Source: Litomosoides sigmodontis
Taxonomy: Eukaryota > Nematoda > Chromadorea > Rhabditida > Onchocercidae
DNA: 64,000 nucleotides
Direction: 5' to 3'
NCBI GenBank assembly: GCA_963070105.1
Contig: OY718807.1
Coordinates: forward strand, 3,569,001-3,633,000
Both the position numbers and the translations under genes were made by a program. Numbering within the stretch: the first letter of the stretch is position 1; the number at the start of each line of letters is the position of its first letter. Under the pieces are notes generated by a model. That model ran no database searches. It had not been told where the DNA came from and worked only from the letters and a program-made list of their open reading frames with translations. Below, in pieces: positions 52,119-64,000 of this stretch.

Positions 52119-52124
52119 AATAAA
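52119..52124 (+). terminator. Polyadenylation signal of the methyltransferase gene
   Basis: AATAAA about 115 bases after the TAG stop. It marks the probable end of the plus-strand gene cluster. Confidence 0.6.
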
Positions 52125-53291
52125 ATTTGTTTTATATTAGATCCCTGATAATATTATGCGGAGCAGCAAAATACACAAAATGGACAAACAAAAACTTGCT
52201 TTATCATTTACTGTTTTTACAAAAAAATATTTTTGTGCGTTGAAGTATATACAAAGACATTTTAAAATGCGAAGTGAAGCCTTAGGATTATTAGGATTAG
52301 GACTACACTGGGATTATTTTCGTTGAAACCTTGTTGGTGTAGGTACGGATGTTTAGCTTGTTAAACATCCAATCCTGGATAGAGTTGGAAAGATTCGAAA
52401 TTTTGTTATCTCTCTATCAAATCAAATCAAAAAGTTATCAATGTCACTTCCAAATTCAGCGCGGTTGATTGCAGCGTATAAGGCAATCCATACTATTTAG
52501 GAAGCGCGCTCTGCCTTCAAAGTAAATCCTGAGCTTTTTCATTGAAATTAATGTGATTAAATTAGGATACTTAATCCAATAGTGCCCTTCATGCTGAAAT
52601 TCTTGTTTAGTTTAAATTCGATATTTTATATGTACTCTATTGCGTTTGAATCTTTTCCTGAATTAGCTGTTCATAGTTCGTTTAAACGAAGTACAAAATG
52701 GACCTAATTACTCGTGAAGATATATGTCCAGTTCATAATGTACAGTTCAACCGAAATAGATTACCGCAACAATTTTAGGATAATTAATTCCATTATACCC
52801 TTGAAATTTGCATTTAGAAGGAGCTAGCTGATCTCAATTTCTAAAAATTACAACCAATTGAAAGAATTTTCGCATTTTTTGAGCTTTTGATTAGTGCATC
52901 ACATTTGGAATTACTGAAATTGTAGAATCACTGATAAATTCCAATGGTACAAACTACTATGTTCAAAAATTGGGTTTTTATTTGAAGAAATTCATATCCT
53001 TGCTCCCTCATAAATTATTGTGATTGACTTTTGAGCTTTTAAATCCACTTAAAAAATTTGAAGGCTCCCTTTAACATTTCTTTAAAACTTTTTAACATCT
53101 TTGCATGAATGGTAAAGAAGGAGAAATTTTCAGAATTTATTGAGCAGTTAAGTTTAATCAATTAAAACACGGTCCACTGGTAATTAGATAGCTAAACAAA
53201 TGCCCACACTCCTCACTCGCCAACTCCCATCGATCGCCATCTCGTAATACGTAATGCATCCTTCAAAACATTTTTATATTTATGCAATATT
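52125..53291. other. Convergent intergenic region
   Basis: About 1.2 kb of A+T-rich DNA between the ends of the plus-strand methyltransferase gene and the minus-strand complement-like gene. I see no gene, RNA or notable repeat in it. Confidence 0.6.
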
Positions 53292-56200
53292 TTATTTAGA
53301 AAACGAAGCATACAAAGTAAAACGGTTTAACAAATAATAAAGTGATAAAATAGAGTACCTGGTATTAAAGTCCACCACAATTCCATTAATGTTGCCGCTA
53401 AAATAATACACTTCTCCAATTTTAGGTTCCGCGCAACGAATATTGCATGTTCTCAGCCATACCTCAATTCGATCTGCAAAATAGGTGCAAACAATATCGC
53501 TTTATTTACGAAATATTTTATATTTAATTTGAATTAAACCGATTTTAAGTTTCCCTTAATGTTCTTAAATTCACAAGAAAGTGCAGGCATAAATCCCAAT
53601 GAAAATCACATTAAATATGAAACCGATTGAAATTTTGTTTTTTTTCCTGAATAAATAGCGCAGAATGTTGCATTTCATCTAACCAAAAATTAAAATTCAC
53701 AAGAAAAAGCAGCTAAAATCTAGACTATAAGTAATTGATCAGATTCAAACAATATTACCAGGTTTCCTTAATACTGTTGTCGCATCGTTTTGCTTCCAGT
53801 GCTTTAATGATACTTGGATGATAAAATACCCAGAACTTATGTTTTCAGTCTGATAGCTTTCTACTTCTACTGTTGCTCCTTTAATATATAAATAATTTAT
53901 TTCAATAAAACTTCAGATTCAAGTTTGATATTTCGAACTAACTAACTAATTTGGTAAAGATATGAATCAGAGCATTAATTAAAATGAAAAATTTGCTTAA
54001 AAAGGAAAATTGGACAAACCAAACATATTTTCTGCGCATAATTCCTGTTGCAAATGCTTTTTTGTAATACTTCGACATTGCGAGCATCGAACTGTACAGC
54101 TTGTCTCAGCGCATGAGCAACTCCCATCCCAACATACCATATCGATGGTTTCCTCAAGCAGTGACCGCTTGAATCTTTCCGTAAAAGTAACTAACTCTTG
54201 ACCTGCTATGTCTGCAAATTTACTCCTCACTTAGTAAACATTTCTCAACAAGTACTACCTGCCCATCACTTTGGCAAAAAATTTCCAGAACTTTCTACTA
54301 TTCCTATTGAATATAAGGTATTTTAGAAGCTTCATAGATAGCTTAGGCTGAGAAAGGCGAAATAAAATACAACATGGTATAGATAGGATGTTGCAATGCA
54401 AACAAGTCAAGCATTTGTGTCGTGGAATTGGCTTTTGATGAAATAGTTGCTTGAAAAATTAATGCTAACCGTAAAGAGGATGCCGAACGGTAATTGCAAC
54501 AGGAGCCAATTCATTTGGCTCATATGTGCTTTTTGGCTCCGTTATTCCTAGTTCATAACAAAGCGGAATTTTCGGTTTCAGCTGGAATCAGTGAAATTTT
54601 GATAAATTGTGAAAATTTTGAAGTGCTGGAACTTTTCGCATATTCAGTGAGAGGAAACTGAAAAATATTGTAGGAACTTGAAAAAAAAAATTTCGACAAA
54701 AATTTACATTAGTGAGGACAAAGTGTACAGCGTAATTGCTAATTGTAACATTATTCAATAGGCGTACTCCGTGTACTGTTGTATTCTGTAATCGATCATT
54801 GGAAAAATTAGGTTTTTTTTTGAAATTATTCATAGCATTTAAATTTCCGATTTCAATTTTAATTTCTCGAGATTTGTACCTGATTGATGAATCGTGTAAT
54901 TCAAATTTTAATAATAATCATACCGTCGTTAACCACCGAAAACCAATAAACAACTTAATGAGAAACTGATTTCTTTGTAATCAAATAAGTGTATTTCGAG
55001 TGTGAAAATTGCGTAAGTTACGACGCTCACCTGAAGAATCTTGAATAAACTATCTTGAGAAGTGAAACCCGTAAAAAGACCATGCGTTACTTCCAATGAC
55101 TCAATTAATGATAATAGAATCCTGAAAGCAATTATTTGAAATTTTCACATTAACTATTTTACCTAAATAAAGAATTAATGATGCAATTTCTACTCCCTTC
55201 TAGGATCAGAAATTTCCTTTCTGTAAAAACTACTCTCGATAACAACAAATTTCACAAAAATGTGGAATCAATACCTGAAGCAAATTCTTCAATTTAGACA
55301 CACTTACTTTAAACAAACTTCTTGTCGAATGATTCCCGGACTGATCATGTGTTGCACCACGGTAATTTCGGTGGGATACAAATTGTTTTGTTCTAAACCA
55401 CGACGCAATCGCATTCTTCTTGTAGTTGTAACTCGAATTCTTGTCCGAACTTTTGTATCTCCTTCTGTTATCAGTGTTATATTGCGTACCGCCACTGGCA
55501 GCTATAATTTTACTCATTTACATGCATTTAAATCTCGAAACGTAGTGCTATAAAAAATGATACTTGAAACATCTGAGTGGATAAAATTATGAGAATTAAA
55601 CGGTGACGGAAAAAAGAACTACGAGGTAACTAACTTATCTTGTAGATGGCAATGTTATACTATGAAAATGTTCTACAACGGCAACAATGTAATGAGTGAA
55701 GAATGTACAACTGAAAGCTTTACAACTGTTCTACTTTGTTATACTCACATAAAAAAGAGTCGGTATGTTTGTCACATTGTGCACAATCTGCTTGCATTGT
55801 GTACAAATAACTGTTACTCGATCATCATTACTGTTATGTTGACTCGTTTTAAGCTTTCGATATTCAAAAATTGCGCGATTTGCAAAATATGAATCCTGAA
55901 ATAGATTTTTTATATCTAAAATTTGGTAGACTAGGACGGGATACGTTTGTTCAGCTATTTTCGTATTTTGGAATTAAGTAAATTAAGAATGCAAACCAAT
56001 GCAGACGGAGTTTGTCCATTTTCGTTTAGTTGCTCGTAAATCCAGTCAGCCAATAAATCAAGTTCAATTAATGGAAACATTGGGTCCACTTTACGACTTG
56101 CGAATGCTAACAAACCCAGCGAATTGATGAGCAAATGATCGCTCTTAAAATGTAAAAAACATTAAGCAAATTGAAACTTTCATTTAAAATTTCAAATGTG

Positions 56201-59200
56201 ACCAAGTCATTTAACACTGCTCTTGCAATATGATGCAATCTTAATAATGTATAAAAATTAATAATGCGACAGAAAATAGTGTGACTTATTTGCAACTTAA
56301 AAAACTGCGAAGTAAATTTCAAATCATATACAATCATATACAATATTGTTCAGATGGTTTCCGCTTGTGAAAATAATGAATATTGTATAATAATAACCAT
56401 GAAAATTCCATCTTTCAAATGACCATCCAGTCCAAATTGATCTTTTGTTAGTAATGAGCTACTGTTTGATATTCGTCCACTTTTCCAGTACGGGAGCATG
56501 CCACCAGCTACAGAAGCAGTAGTACACAATGAATATGTTGGAAACTTTTCAATTTCAGAAAAAGAACATTTCTATTAATTCTCACTTAAGGAATCTGTGA
56601 ATTCCATTATCAACTCCGTACTTCTCTCCCTATGTAACAGATCAATTTACTCGACCTATCCAGTTTTCCTGTCGTTCTCTATCATCCACTAGCAATCATA
56701 ATAGTAGCACGAAATATAAAGTAATAGTATAAGAAAACCTTTTGCAGCAGCGTAGAGCTTAACTCGCATAATACTGCTTACAGATCGTGGTGCCATGAAT
56801 GCCAGTGCAGCGACAGTACGTATATCCAACTCGGCATGATCCGGAAGATTGAAGAAACTCATCCGCAAATTAATCCAAACATGATCATTACGCTGTAAAT
56901 ATGGATATAAACAATCTCTGGTGTTCATTTTCTCATTAAGCACTAAATTATTTTCTTGAAAAAAACATATAAATAACAAAAACGGAGAATTTCTAAATTT
57001 ATTTACCGCACACTGATATGCAACACAATCGGAAGCAAGCTGATTTACCATTGCTTTACCAAACCATTTCCTATCTTCTACCGATATCTAAAACAAACTT
57101 CCAAAAAAGTGAAAATCAAAGAATATTGCAGAGCAGCTAATAATTTCATCTTGAAATATGAATAAAAAGTAAAGAAATTTCACTTAATTAAATGATTTCG
57201 CAAAGATAAAAGAATAAAATTGAAAGTGATAGCTTACAAAATCCATATGATCCAAAAAATAGTCCGCCATAAGTTGAGCATCAATATCTACCGACATTTC
57301 ATTCAACAGATAACTAAGCAGTGGACAGATAATCCGCTCATCAACCGCCGCTTCACAAAGCAATGACGCAGAAAGAGCCGTTAAGCTAAAAATTCGTGAA
57401 CTGCTACATTTATTATTGTAGTAAGTGTTACATCACAAATACCGCTACAAAAATGATCGGATTTGGTAGCAATGCAGAAAGATACGTACAAAAATGACTC
57501 GTCATGACGCTCTTTTGGCTTTCGATAATTGGAGAAAGCGCACGATCGAGAAATTGTACCATGACAGCTGGAGAATGTCAACATCGCAGATATTACTGGA
57601 ATTCAGAGAGCAACCATAGGCTTGGGTGATCAGCTTAGATGACACTGTGAACCTACGGAAGACTAACAATCTCTCCTTATCCTCTTCAACACCTGTTGAA
57701 TAACTGAAGTAAGTAATAGCCTTGTACTATCATTCCTGACTCCTATTTAACATGTGGCAATGTTTGTATTAGTGTCTAATTTAGTTGAGAAACAGAATAA
57801 CCTACATGATCCAATAGTATCGTCTAAAGGTTCAAATTTTCGATAAGTAGCTTTGTGGAGAGAATCTAATGATTTGAATTGATATAATGTTGGGGCGAAT
57901 GAGCTGATAATATCAGTAAGGAATGATTCGTAACCCGAAATACTTCTTTTCCAGCGATAATTCGGCTGTAAACTTATTTCGCTTTGTATGGTAGGATCTG
58001 TTACTGATCCTTCTGACAGGAATTCTAAAAAAAAAGGAAAAACTTTGTATGATAGAATGCTTATTAATTCTAAAAAAAAAAGAAACCTCTGACAGGAATT
58101 CTAAAAAAAAAGAAATATAATAATAAATTTTCAAAATTTTAGAAGTATTCACAGAAAAAAAAATATTGAAATTAGTTAATGATCGGGAACAAAACAAACG
58201 TGACAAGTCGATGGTGATGCTATAGACTGATTCTGCGTCAGGTAAATTGATGATGACATTGGTAAATAATTTCTGTGGTTCTTGCGTCAACCGATATTCG
58301 TTATAATCTGGAATCCATAATTAACCAAAACTGAATATCCATAAAATAGAATGTACTCACTAAGAACTAGTGAGAAAAAAAAACTCTATGCATTCAGGTT
58401 TAAACTAAGAAAATTTTTGAAACTCATATCTCAGAAATCAATAATTCTTTTCTTTCCTCTCTTCTTATCACTTAATTGAGACAAAGTGGATAGATCCAAT
58501 TAATGTGAAAATTCCACTTTCTGCGATATGAGATTCAATCGTCATATAGACAATAGAACTGTTTCTTGCTTACCAATGACAGTTTTCTTTCCATTTTCTG
58601 TTTCATTCCTCACCATCAAATAATGAGCATTGGCAGTATACTTTGAAAGATTAAATGTTTTACGCGGATTCAGTACAAGTCGCTTGAAATGCTCCGCTGT
58701 TTCCGCTCTCTTCTGCAAACAATAACCTATTTATTTCCTGTATTGTGACAAAAATTCAAACGTTGTGAAAAGTGCTGCGAAAGAGATATATAAATTGTTG
58801 ATCGGTTTAAGAAAGATGAAATCCGTATTCTCCTGCTCAATTTTAATTTATTAGCAACGATAAACTTACAGCGACTATAACTTTTAATTTGACAGCATCA
58901 TATATCTTGCCTACATCACAGTGATATTGTCCTGGATATGATATTTCCTCTTTTAGTGTAAAAATAACTTCTGCTTCTCCAAGACGTAAAAATCTGTAAA
59001 ATATGAATCGTAGAATTGCAGGACCAGAAGGATTATTTTAAATGATAAAAAATTTTTTGCATGATGCCCACGTAAATAAGCAAAAGGCAAAGGTAATGAA
59101 TGGATTAACTTATTACTTACCTACTGATTCAACATAAAAAATAATTGGAACAAAAGAAGACAAACCTAAGGGCGAATATTCTAACAGAAGTGGTGATCGT

Positions 59201-62200
59201 TTTGGTAAGATGAATTCGAGTGTAGGCCGGTTGACCTCGTTCACCGTGTGCACCTACGTCAGCGCATACACGTCGATCTAGTTTTGTCATACATATTGAA
59301 AGCTTCAAAATAATTTATATTATTTGAAAAGATTGTTGAAGCATTATGTATGTTGTCACACTGTATGAATCACTGTAATACTAGAATACATAATGCAAAT
59401 GTAAGGTTTCCAAAATGTGTAAGTGTTTTTTAAAAAGTTTACCGTAGTGTCCTCCTCAATTTGCTCAGCAAAAACTGAAACTCGCGCGGTGACAGATTCA
59501 TTGATGTAAACATGTCGTGGAAGATCGACTGTCATGAACAGTTTCTGCTGCGTAGTTATAATCGATGAATCACTGCGACATATTGCAAGATTACCTGGTG
59601 TCCATTGTGAGGACTGTATAGACCACTGGGTTACCGTGTCTGGCACTCGAACCGTTAGATTAAGCTTACCTGAGGCCCTAAACGTAGAATCACAAAAGAG
59701 GCATTAAATTTTGAGATGCTCGTTGTGCACTCAAACGAGTAAAGCATTTTAAAATTGAATAGGAGCAGAATTTGCAATGAATTTACAAAACTTCAGATTC
59801 AAAAATTGATTTTGTTAAACAGAACAAAATTTCTTAACAAGAAAGAGTCACAAAGTAAAATTTCTCGCAGAAACAAAGAAATTTAAGAGTTCGAGCCAAT
59901 CTTTCTTGAAAGAAGTTTTAGAAAGCTATTTGCTTGAATAGTATTTGTTTATAATCAGAGATACTCATATATAAAGCATATGAACATTTCCGATATTTGT
60001 TTATTAAATACTTTTCGCTGTCCAAAATAAGTTTGTCGATAATTTTAATTTAAGAGACTTGAAATACGAAAAAAAGAAAACACATACCCGAGATTGTAGT
60101 CCTCAAAAAGCCAAACTTCTGGAAAATATTGTCGAATCACAGAAGTTAAATCTGCTTCACTTCGGAATAAAGTAGGCGTAGTACTACTGGTTGATGTTCG
60201 ACTGCGTGCTAGAAAACCCAGGCTTTTCAAATGGATTTGGGCAGAAGCCAATTTTACGGTAACACGATCTCTATCGATACCACAACCGTGTCCTGTTTTT
60301 CGATCGCATACTTTACTTGTAGCTGAAATGATCAATTCGTAGTTTGAAAAGTCCTTTAATACGCTCTATGTTTCCCCATACATATCCAATGTTATAAAGA
60401 TTGTAAGTTTCAATCAATAATTTATAAAATATATTTCAGGTTAAATCAAAATAAAATATCGTAATTCATCACCTTGTTACTTAGTATGATTTAGGAATGA
60501 AAACTTAAATTGCTAAAACAAATTTTCAAACTTATTCCCGAACAGTTTGAAATGTGGATCAAAATAAATATTTTATTTCCACTAACTTGTTTGGCCAGTT
60601 AAACGTTCACATGCCAAAATGAAGGATCGTAAGCAAAGATTGGAAATGGCTGATAATGATTCTATAAAATTTGGACAGCGTTTCAAGTGCTGTAACATGA
60701 GAACACCTGCCTCTTCACATATTCCACCTGTAATATCTTCGATTGTTTCAATAAAATGATTCTATGATATCAATTAAATGGCAGTTTCAGCAGATAGTTG
60801 CAAAAAAACATTTTCAGATCTATCTGTAGCTCGCATGCCATTAGCTTGATTGTGTTTCGAAAGCATTCTGAATTTTTACCAATTTCATTGTTTAGATTCT
60901 TGGAATCAATGAAGCCAGGAAATAATATTCGCAATGAGCGTTCCATCATTGATAAATCCCAGTATTTGGATGTTAAATGTGATGAATATTTCTGCAATAA
61001 TTGAACATCTCGCTCAGTTAGAAATTGCTTTCAGCACTTACTGAATTTAATAAAATTTGATGGAGAAACCTGTGTGAGATCAAGCATTCGTATATCAACC
61101 GCTGATAGTAAAGCGAGAGCATTGGAATCACCATTTATCGCTACCGTCAAATTATCTCCTACATCAACTAGTGCTTTCGACACTGTTAATACGCTCTAAA
61201 AGCCTCAAAATTAGCATAGAGATGAAGGAGTGGAAGGGAAAGCTGATTAGCAGCAAGCAGAAGGCTTACATCAGTGAAATAAATGTAAAAAGAACGATTG
61301 TGAAATTGGACCGCAAGAGCAACAGCTCTCTCAAAGTAGAGGAATTCTCGTCATAATTCCTTCCAAACATCAAACCTTGCAAGATTGTTCAACAAAGAAG
61401 AGAATCATATCTAGTTGGGTCGTCCTATTTCCGCTAAATACGTACAGTGTGCAATACGGTATCATTGCATCTGTTATTTCAAATATTATCTCACCATCGT
61501 CACGAACACGACCGGATTCCGCAATCGTTTCATCCTCGCACACTACCTTAATTTGCAGACGCTTTAAACTCTCACTTAATTCATCCCTTTCTTTTTTCTG
61601 CCACATATCACATATCAATACTGTTATAAACATGTGTTGCTTGTGACGTGAAATTTTTAAATTTTCAATTGTATCTAACCAATAGACCAAATTAAATACT
61701 CAAAATTTAAGTTTGGAAACTTTCGCAGAATTTTTCGGAACAGCACGGAAAGGATTAAATGAGCAGAACTAGAAAGTAGGACTGAAATGTATGTTAGAAA
61801 ATTTTCTAGTTAAGCTAATCAAGAATATCTCCTGAACCAATCTAAACCAGTATAAATTGTGAACTCGAACCAAATAATTTAAATTTGATGCAAAATGCAG
61901 TGGCACCGAAGCTCGAAATTTTTGCCCAACTCGGTATGTTGCATTGTTTGGAAGTGACCACTGAATCCAACCATGATGTATCCACTCCGAGTGATCCATC
62001 GACGGTACCATCAAAACGACACGACGTGAGAATCGTTCGCCAATTTTACGGCGAGCCTAAATGCTTCAAATATTAACTAAAGCGCACCGTACCGTTGCAA
62101 TGATTGACAGAAAGTTGGATTGTTTGTTTATAAATATCCAAAGTTTAGAGCAATTTTCCATAAATAGTGACGTGAAAGATATGTGAGAGCGTTGAGCATC

Positions 62201-62986
62201 ACTTGACAGGTACGCTTACATAAAAATGAAATGTTTGAAAGGAACTGCGTGTTAATCAAAGTTTCGCCTTTTCTTGAACTCAAACAAAACATTTTGAAAT
62301 TGATTTTCTTCCGCTCCCTAACTTCACTAATTCACATCCTTCCATTTCTGACCCATGTCCACTCCAAACATGTTTTCCGCGAGAGAAGAGCAAACCTGCA
62401 CAAGCATCACTCGACATGTATGTTCATATAAGTCAGATGAAAATGGTATTGCTAGAAGAAATCCAATTCTTCCCTTATAGCTTCTCAAATTAATAGTTTG
62501 CTTTTTATCTGTGGAAATGCATCGGACGCTAATCTCTATCTCCTGGGCTCGGGTCGATCCATCTATTGATCGTATCTGCAACATTATTTTTCAAACTTTT
62601 TAAACAATGTGTGTTTCTCATATTATCGTACAACAATCCGTTTTTTCAGTGTTTCTAACTTATTTTCATCTATGAAGCTCCGATCAGTTTTTTCTACATC
62701 ATCGATTTTGTCTAGGTAGCATGTAAAACGAATGAAAGCAATGAAAGTCAGTAAAACTGACCAATAGTGATATATTTGATGAATTACGGTAAAATCCCGG
62801 TCTAAGAGGAATAAGCTCGAAGCCTGCCAAACTATTGTCAACTTTTACATCACTCTTAACTCTAGTTCCTGCTCCTTGATCTAACACTTCTGCTGTAAGT
62901 TTGACGAAACTTGTTGATGAAGCGGTCATAGCACTTCCACGACATTGCTCAATATTTATTCGATTAGACCAGTGACCTGAATCTAT
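53292..62986 (-). CDS. Alpha-2-macroglobulin/complement C3-like protein (5' end beyond window)
   Basis: At least 28 exons, first 62986-62762, last 53473-53292 (TAA), about 1,370 residues; nearly all joins keep phase. Order of parts: macroglobulin domains (62986-60880), including LALLSAVDIRML and SKYWDL as in C3; a four-cysteine anaphylatoxin-like module (60727-60587); LGFLAR-S and FPEVWLFEDY (60322-60088); MG7 with LPRHVYINESV (59677-59443); the CUB-like segment with CADVGAHGERG (59302-59166); the thioester-type helical domain (58012-55997), with GYESF in place of GCGEQ; CUB end and MG8 (55895-54470), with VTHGLFTGF like the C3 MMTGF; CSCAETSC (in 54211-54020); and a netrin-like end (53878-53292). 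It should be secreted. C3-family proteins tag surfaces in innate defence, but loss of the thioester argues for a non-covalent role, as in insect Mcr. Exon 19 (about 56555-56405) and a possible 30-base exon near 54925 are uncertain. Confidence 0.88.
54020..54211 (-). other. MG8-to-netrin cysteine linker of the C3-like gene
   Basis: Exon reading ELVTFTERFKRSLLEE, then CWDGSCSCAETSC and further cysteines. C3 has LCRDELCRCAEENC at the same place, between the receptor-type domain and the C345C domain. This linker is characteristic of C3/C4/C5 proteins and absent from plain alpha-2-macroglobulins. Confidence 0.75.
57921..57935 (-). other. Degenerate thioester site (GYESF)
   Basis: In exon 58012-57806 the residues SISGYESF are followed by FAPTLYQFKSL, which lines up with the family's GCGEQNM...FAPNIYVLxYL. 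The cysteine and glutamine that form the internal thioester are Tyr and Phe here. No other exon of the gene contains GCGEQ. Confidence 0.6.
58012..58114. repeat. Duplicated 3' splice-site unit
   Basis: The unit TCTGACAGGAATTCTA followed by an A9-A10 run occurs at 58012 and again at 58089, with a partial copy between them (58064). On the minus strand each is a pyrimidine run leading to AGAATTCCTGTCAG, the acceptor of the exon beginning at 58012. Confidence 0.7.
60587..60727 (-). other. Anaphylatoxin-like cysteine module of the C3-like gene
   Basis: One exon translating to cysteines in the pattern C-x13-C-x13-C-x7-C, from GGICEEAG through LKRCPNF and ISNLCLRS to ILACERL. C3a has CC-x12-C-x12-C-x6-CC. 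Spacing and position in the protein fit, but the first and fifth cysteines of C3a are replaced (Ile and Ala). It is preceded by the C3-like KYWDL segment and followed by LGFLAR-S. The domain call is inference from spacing. Confidence 0.5.
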
Positions 62987-64000
62987 CTGAAAATTTAAAT
63001 TTTAAATTCAAATTAAATTTGGCTTGAGAATAACTTATGTTCGGTGCGAATTGTTGTGAACAAATATATAAGTACAGCATAGTGGACATTTGCTGTAAGA
63101 GATGGCAATTAACGTTCAGACAGGACTTTGATCAATCTGTATTCATCCGATCCGAGTGATTGCTTATTTTTTCTAAGTAGGATGAAACAAAGAATTTGCA
63201 ACGTTGACTTCTCCAACACTATCTTAAGCAAACTTTGTTTTTTAAACTATTTATGAATTTATTAAGTTAGTGGAAATTAATAAGAATTTATCTTTCAATC
63301 GCAGATCCTATTTAGCGTTACGCAGTCCATTCAAATAGTGCCTTTTTTTAAATAATCTTTGGAAATTTTCATAAATTAAGTAAGAAATAAATTAAGATAT
63401 ATCAACAAGGTTGCAAGTTTCTACGGATGTTCTGACATATTTCATGTATCAACTGCTCATAACGAAATTCATAATGCAGTATTTCATTTTTTTAAATTTT
63501 TTCTTTTACGGATTGCTGATTGGTTTTCAAGAGGATGAAACATTATTAAGAATATACGTTTCAGATGAATGATCAGACAAAAAAATATAAATCGCATTTC
63601 TAAACTGCTTAGGTGCAGTGTAGCAATGAAAAAAAAAACAATTGTAACGATATCAACAAAATAGGTCTGATTTAGTCCAATTGGAAAGGTGAAAATTAGA
63701 AGTGAAATAATATCACATCAGAGGAGCTTTTTCAAACTATCCTTTCATCAAGCATTTTAAGTTGTTGAACAAATTTTCACAATTTATTTTCCATTTAGTT
63801 CACAACGAGCAATTTCTTGTCTCAGCTATTGTTCTGCCTTGTCACAAAGGGATTCTTGAAATATAGAAGAAAAAAGAATGAATAAATTTCCTTAACTTAT
63901 TTTTTTGCATTTAACAAAATGTTTCCTACTTGTTCTGAGAGGCGAATACATGCACACATGCTTTTTATGAATTTTAGAAATTGCTCGAAATAACATTAAA
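62987..64000. other. Probable intron of the C3-like gene
   Basis: About 1 kb of A+T-rich sequence with no exon I can recognise. The C3-like gene needs roughly 400 more N-terminal residues (signal peptide and first macroglobulin domains), so this is probably intron, with those exons past the right edge. Confidence 0.55.

Noticed and set aside
55260..55553. Plus-strand open frame opposite the C3-like exon at 55501-55308
   Set aside because: It is the antisense shadow of a well supported minus-strand exon.
57560..57692. The AYGC sequence in exon 57692-57560 as the thioester cysteine
   Set aside because: It resembles PYGC, but SLN follows instead of GEQ and only about 17 residues separate it from the CLTALSASL helix, far fewer than in the family; GYESF one exon earlier aligns better.
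1..64000. tRNA, rRNA, CRISPR arrays or intact transposons
   Set aside because: None was recognised by eye. A tRNA scan and a repeat-library search were not possible here.

Overview
The window is eukaryotic nuclear DNA, about two-thirds A+T. Genes are split into short exons (roughly 40-400 bases) with TTTTCAG or TTTTAG 3' splice sites. Several genes have a good 3' splice site just before the first ATG, as expected for spliced-leader trans-splicing. Together with homologues of Caenorhabditis hrpf-1, pus-1 and lcmt-1, this points to a nematode, probably a parasitic (clade III-like) one. No bacterial or viral gene was recognised. All exon joins below were made by eye from reading frame, GT/AG sites and intron phase.

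Layout. 1-3.98 kb: repeats only. 3.98-11.6 kb, minus: a large secreted or matrix-type protein with an N-terminal PAN-like module and about eleven thrombospondin type 1 repeats; its 5' end is not resolved. 11.6-29 kb: a gene-poor stretch of about 17 kb rich in GA, CT and TG microsatellites, with a perfect 22-bp hairpin and a block rich in homeodomain and forkhead-like sites; it separates two divergent genes. 29-31.6 kb, plus: an unrecognised proline-rich protein with a C-terminal coiled coil. 33.7-52 kb, plus: four genes head to tail: an hnRNP F/H-type RNA-binding protein (hrpf-1), a tRNA pseudouridine synthase (pus-1), the PP2A leucine carboxyl methyltransferase (lcmt-1) and an unassigned Rossmann-type methyltransferase. 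Each is followed by AATAAA and then, 240-460 bases on, by a 3' splice site and the next ATG, so this may be one operon of RNA-binding, RNA-modifying and protein-methylating genes.

53.3-63 kb, minus: the most interesting locus. At least 28 phase-consistent exons encode most of an alpha-2-macroglobulin/complement-family protein. Its order of parts is that of complement C3: macroglobulin domains, a cysteine module resembling an anaphylatoxin domain, an LGFLAR-S stretch where C3 has its C3a C-terminus, a thioester-type helical domain, a receptor-type domain, a CSCAE-xxC linker like that of C3, and a netrin-like (C345C) C-terminus. The GCGEQ thioester motif is not present; the matching place reads GYESF. 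The N-terminal exons lie beyond the right edge. A C3-type protein in a nematode is unexpected, because Caenorhabditis elegans is generally described as having only a simpler thioester protein.
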